Of a DNA stretch of 64,000 nucleotides, positions 62,901-64,000 are shown piece after piece (the first letter of the stretch is position 1; every line of letters starts with the position of its first letter). The DNA is from Saururus chinensis (lineage: Eukaryota > Streptophyta > Magnoliopsida > Piperales > Saururaceae). The DNA lies in the NCBI GenBank assembly GCA_035235625.1, contig CP141143.1, positions 48,119,160-48,183,159 of the forward strand. The letters are read 5' to 3'. A model generated the notes under the pieces. The model made no database searches, had not been told where the DNA came from, and was given only the letters and a program-made list of their open reading frames with translations. The position numbers and the translations under genes are program-made.

Positions 62901-63563
62901 CACCCTCGTAGTATATTTTCCATCAATTAATATACAATTTAATATGTGAAATCCAACAGTGGCTATATGGCTCCTGAGTATGCTATGGAAGGACTTTCTT
63001 CAGCAAAGTCAGACGTGTACAGTTTTGGAGTTATACTTTTAGAGATTCTAAGTGGAAAACGAAATACAGGTTTCTATCTCTCCAAAAGTGCCCGCAGTCT
63101 CCTTGAATATGTAGGTGTATAGCTACTTTTACCGCCATTACTATTATTGTTGTTGTTGTTCTTATTACTGTTGTTATTCTTACACTATTATTACGAGTTA
63201 CATCATCATTTAATAGAATTTTCACGGGCTCATTGATGTGGTACACTATTTCAGGCTTGGCAATTATGGTGTCATGGCAAACCATTAGATTTGATGGATC
63301 CACTTATTATCAAGTCCTATTCTGCAAATGAAGCATTCAGATGCATTCACATAGGCCTATTATGTGTTCAACAAGATGCCGCAGACAGACCCACCATGTC
63401 ATTAGTAGTTCTGATGCTTTCAACAGCCTCTGTTGACCTTCCAGAGCCTACACAACCAGCATTTTCTGTTGGAAGAGAAGCTATAGAACAAAGTCAATCT
63501 TCCACAAGCGGAAAGGGTTGTTCCATCAATGAGATTACAGTCTCCTATGTTGAACCACGCTAG
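44157..63563 (+). CDS. Cysteine-rich receptor-like protein kinase (CRK, DUF26), 7 exons, one frameshift
   Basis: CRKs are plasma-membrane receptor kinases of plants, used in defence and oxidative-stress signalling. Exons: 44157-44980, 46934-47092, 47446-47645, 61098-61308, 61855-62092, 62960-63110, 63255-63563. All junctions are GT...AG and phases fit. The exons sum to 2,092 bases, exactly one more than a 696-codon frame plus stop, because of one extra base near 44528. Layout: signal peptide (about 1-21), two DUF26 domains, membrane helix (about 296-318), kinase with [27 protein letters not shown] and APEYAMEG. The kinase looks whole. Intron 3 is 13,452 bp, filled by a LINE and an LTR element. 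The extra base may be a real mutation or a sequence error, so I am unsure that the gene works. Confidence 0.85.
45204..47548 (+). repeat. Downstream copy of the CRK direct duplication
   Basis: Second copy of 40110-42569, in place inside the CRK gene (late intron 1 to the first half of exon 3). Both copies share the same intronic segment with CATCTACCACTGATGTTGTC, so that segment predates the duplication. Confidence 0.92.
46934..47645 (+). CDS. CRK exons 2 and 3: membrane helix and kinase start
   Basis: Exon 2 (46934-47092) encodes a Ser-rich linker, one membrane helix ([19 protein letters not shown]) and basic residues on the inner side. Exon 3 (47446-47645) encodes the juxtamembrane part, [20 protein letters not shown] and the glycine loop [10 protein letters not shown]. 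Both are duplicated, in part, upstream at 41952 and 42459. Confidence 0.93.
48050..50215 (-). mobile_element. L1-type LINE, 5'-truncated, in CRK intron 3
   Basis: The minus strand encodes a non-LTR reverse transcriptase. It has [17 protein letters not shown], then [20 protein letters not shown] near 49830, [20 protein letters not shown], and the active-site FADDVLLFS near 49285. Typical C-terminal sequence follows ([19 protein letters not shown], then SLWVKW). Frames are broken by several stops and shifts. A T-run at 48050-48058 on + is the poly-A tail. The endonuclease and ORF1 are missing, so it is 5'-truncated as most LINEs are. It lies opposite to the CRK. Confidence 0.9.
50216..51446 (+). 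other. CRK intron 3 sequence with an unidentified open frame
   Basis: AT-rich intron DNA. The frame 50922-51293 (123 codons) contains [20 protein letters not shown] and [19 protein letters not shown], which look protein-like, but I cannot assign a family. An organelle origin crossed my mind but I cannot support it. Confidence 0.25.
51447..53373 (+). repeat. 5' LTR of the non-coding Tekay/Del-like element
   Basis: 1,927 bp. It contains a short tandem set of ~60-bp GC-rich units (AAGGGGAGGTTTTGTC with AAAGGGTAAAGTGTCTC) at about 52225-52470 and a TATAAATA box near 52071. Confidence 0.92.
53450..56640 (+). repeat. Degenerate short repeats filling the element's internal region
   Basis: 53500-54960 holds loosely repeated units of about 60-90 bp built on TGTGATATCGGATTTAATG and CGATTTTTGAATTT. 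55380-55560 and 55840-56000 are two copies of a ~150-bp segment (GGATACCCACTGAG, then GGTGTGGAGCATCATGGGAA). 55990-56630 is a dense array of ~10-bp TCTGATCTGT variants, whose open frame is an artefact. Confidence 0.75.
57343..59329 (+). repeat. 3' LTR of the non-coding Tekay/Del-like element
   Basis: 1,987 bp direct repeat of 51447-53373, with the same internal ~60-bp units at about 58160-58430. Confidence 0.92.
59330..60012 (+). other. CRK intron 3 sequence, no gene recognised
   Basis: Mixed composition. A short repeat GATGCCAGATCCAGCG / GATGCCAGATCTAGCG occurs near 59575-59606. No domain was seen. Confidence 0.4.
60013..60566. mobile_element. Tourist-like MITE in CRK intron 3
   Basis: The 554-bp element has inverted ends GGGTTGTTTGGGTGTGAAAT and its complement, and no coding sequence. 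Flanks are CTA and TTA, close to the TTA/TAA target duplication of PIF/Harbinger-derived Tourist MITEs with one changed base. The end sequence style also fits Tourist. It is not the same family as the Harbinger at 13975, whose ends differ. Confidence 0.75.
61098..63563 (+). CDS. CRK exons 4-7: kinase domain and C-terminus
   Basis: Exon 4 has the ATP-binding Lys ([17 protein letters not shown]) and [20 protein letters not shown]. Exon 5 has [20 protein letters not shown] and [12 protein letters not shown]. Exon 6 has [20 protein letters not shown]. Exon 7 has [19 protein letters not shown] and ends TVSYVEPR. These are the expected subdomains of an active RD-type kinase, with no stop. No canonical AATAAA stands out just after the stop at 63563. 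Confidence 0.95.
62150..62896. mobile_element. hAT-like MITE in CRK intron 5
   Basis: The 747-bp element has inverted ends CATGGAAGGCCGTATCGA / TCGATACAGCCTTCCATG (one mismatch) and a perfect 8-bp target duplication GTATCACC (62142-62149 and 62897-62904). The left ~130 bp is packed with CCGATACGG-like palindromic motifs and the right end has fewer. There is no coding sequence. Leaving it and one duplication out makes intron 5 about 112 bp, a normal plant intron length, which supports these limits. Confidence 0.88.
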
Positions 63564-64000
63564 GTTACTCACATTTATGCTCTCATATTTACTAATAGGA
63601 CATTGCATGAGGTTTCAAATTCCATGAGCTTATGGGCACCGATTTTAATCATGTTCTCATACATTGTCCAGGCTATATATAAGGATGTACAAAAGAACAA
63701 ATGAAGAGCACAATTTTCTTGTTGTAAGCAAGTTCCCTAGATAACATTGCAACAAATGTCAATATTCAGAAGTTCTACACGTGTTATTTTGTCATGAGTT
63801 CTTGGTTCAATTGTTGAACTATCTACACAACTCAAGTACTGAAATTCTGAAAAAAAATTGCCCATTCCAAAGTGGATCTTTTATTATCTCAAACTACAAT
63901 ATATACTTGATATTCTAAGTGATATGGGTCTCTTTGCCTATCACCCTGCCAACCCTCCTACGGAACAACATGCATCTCAAATTAGATGCAAGTAGTAGTG
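63564..64000 (+). other. CRK 3' flank
   Basis: Probable 3' untranslated region and downstream DNA. It is AT-rich with no further gene start before the window ends. Confidence 0.4.

Overview
The window looks like a repeat-rich flowering-plant nuclear chromosome. The evidence is a cysteine-rich receptor-like kinase (CRK) with plant exon structure, plant-type MULE, PIF/Harbinger and CACTA DNA transposons, plant LTR retrotransposons with tRNA-Met- or tRNA-Asp-like primer sites, a plant L1-type LINE, MITEs, and fragments of plant PPDK, ATL RING-H2 and PMT methyltransferase genes. I cannot name the species. There is one 23-base assembly gap (40039-40061).

Layout. 1-2797 resembles the end of a Ty3/gypsy LTR. 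4085-4998 is a mosaic of broken host-gene pieces: an ATL RING-H2 fragment, an intron-bearing PPDK fragment, then a second ATL tail. About 6.6-30.9 kb is one old Mutator-like element (MULE). It carries an Ulp1-like/DUF1985 gene on + (11220-19408) and a MuDR-type transposase on - (22697-25915), enclosed by arrays of related ~340-357 bp monomers that point inward from both sides. Three younger elements sit inside it, each with exact target-site duplications: a CACTA element (6770-9649, GTA), a PIF/Harbinger element with both its genes (13975-18816, TAA) and a short non-coding LTR element (19487-22289, GTTTG). A hairpin element with a ~120-bp tandem array (26864-27720) and a PMT gene fragment (31392-31605) lie towards its right end.

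32-40 kb holds degraded retroelement sequence, including a gypsy-like LTR and a copia-like LTR plus gag remnant, both on the minus strand. I recognise no host gene there.

40.1-63.6 kb is the CRK locus. Seven exons (44157-63563) encode a predicted 696-residue CRK with two DUF26 domains, a membrane segment and a kinase with its key motifs present. A single extra base interrupts the first DUF26 domain. Intron 3 is about 13.45 kb because it holds a 5'-truncated LINE, a 7.9-kb non-coding LTR element and a Tourist-like MITE. Intron 5 is mostly a 747-bp hAT-like MITE. A ~2.4-kb segment of the gene (late intron 1 to part of exon 3) is also present as a direct copy upstream of the gene, leaving an orphan membrane exon.

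The most unusual feature is the MULE: paired convergent genes inside inverted arrays of subterminal monomers, with three nested insertions whose order can be read from their target duplications.
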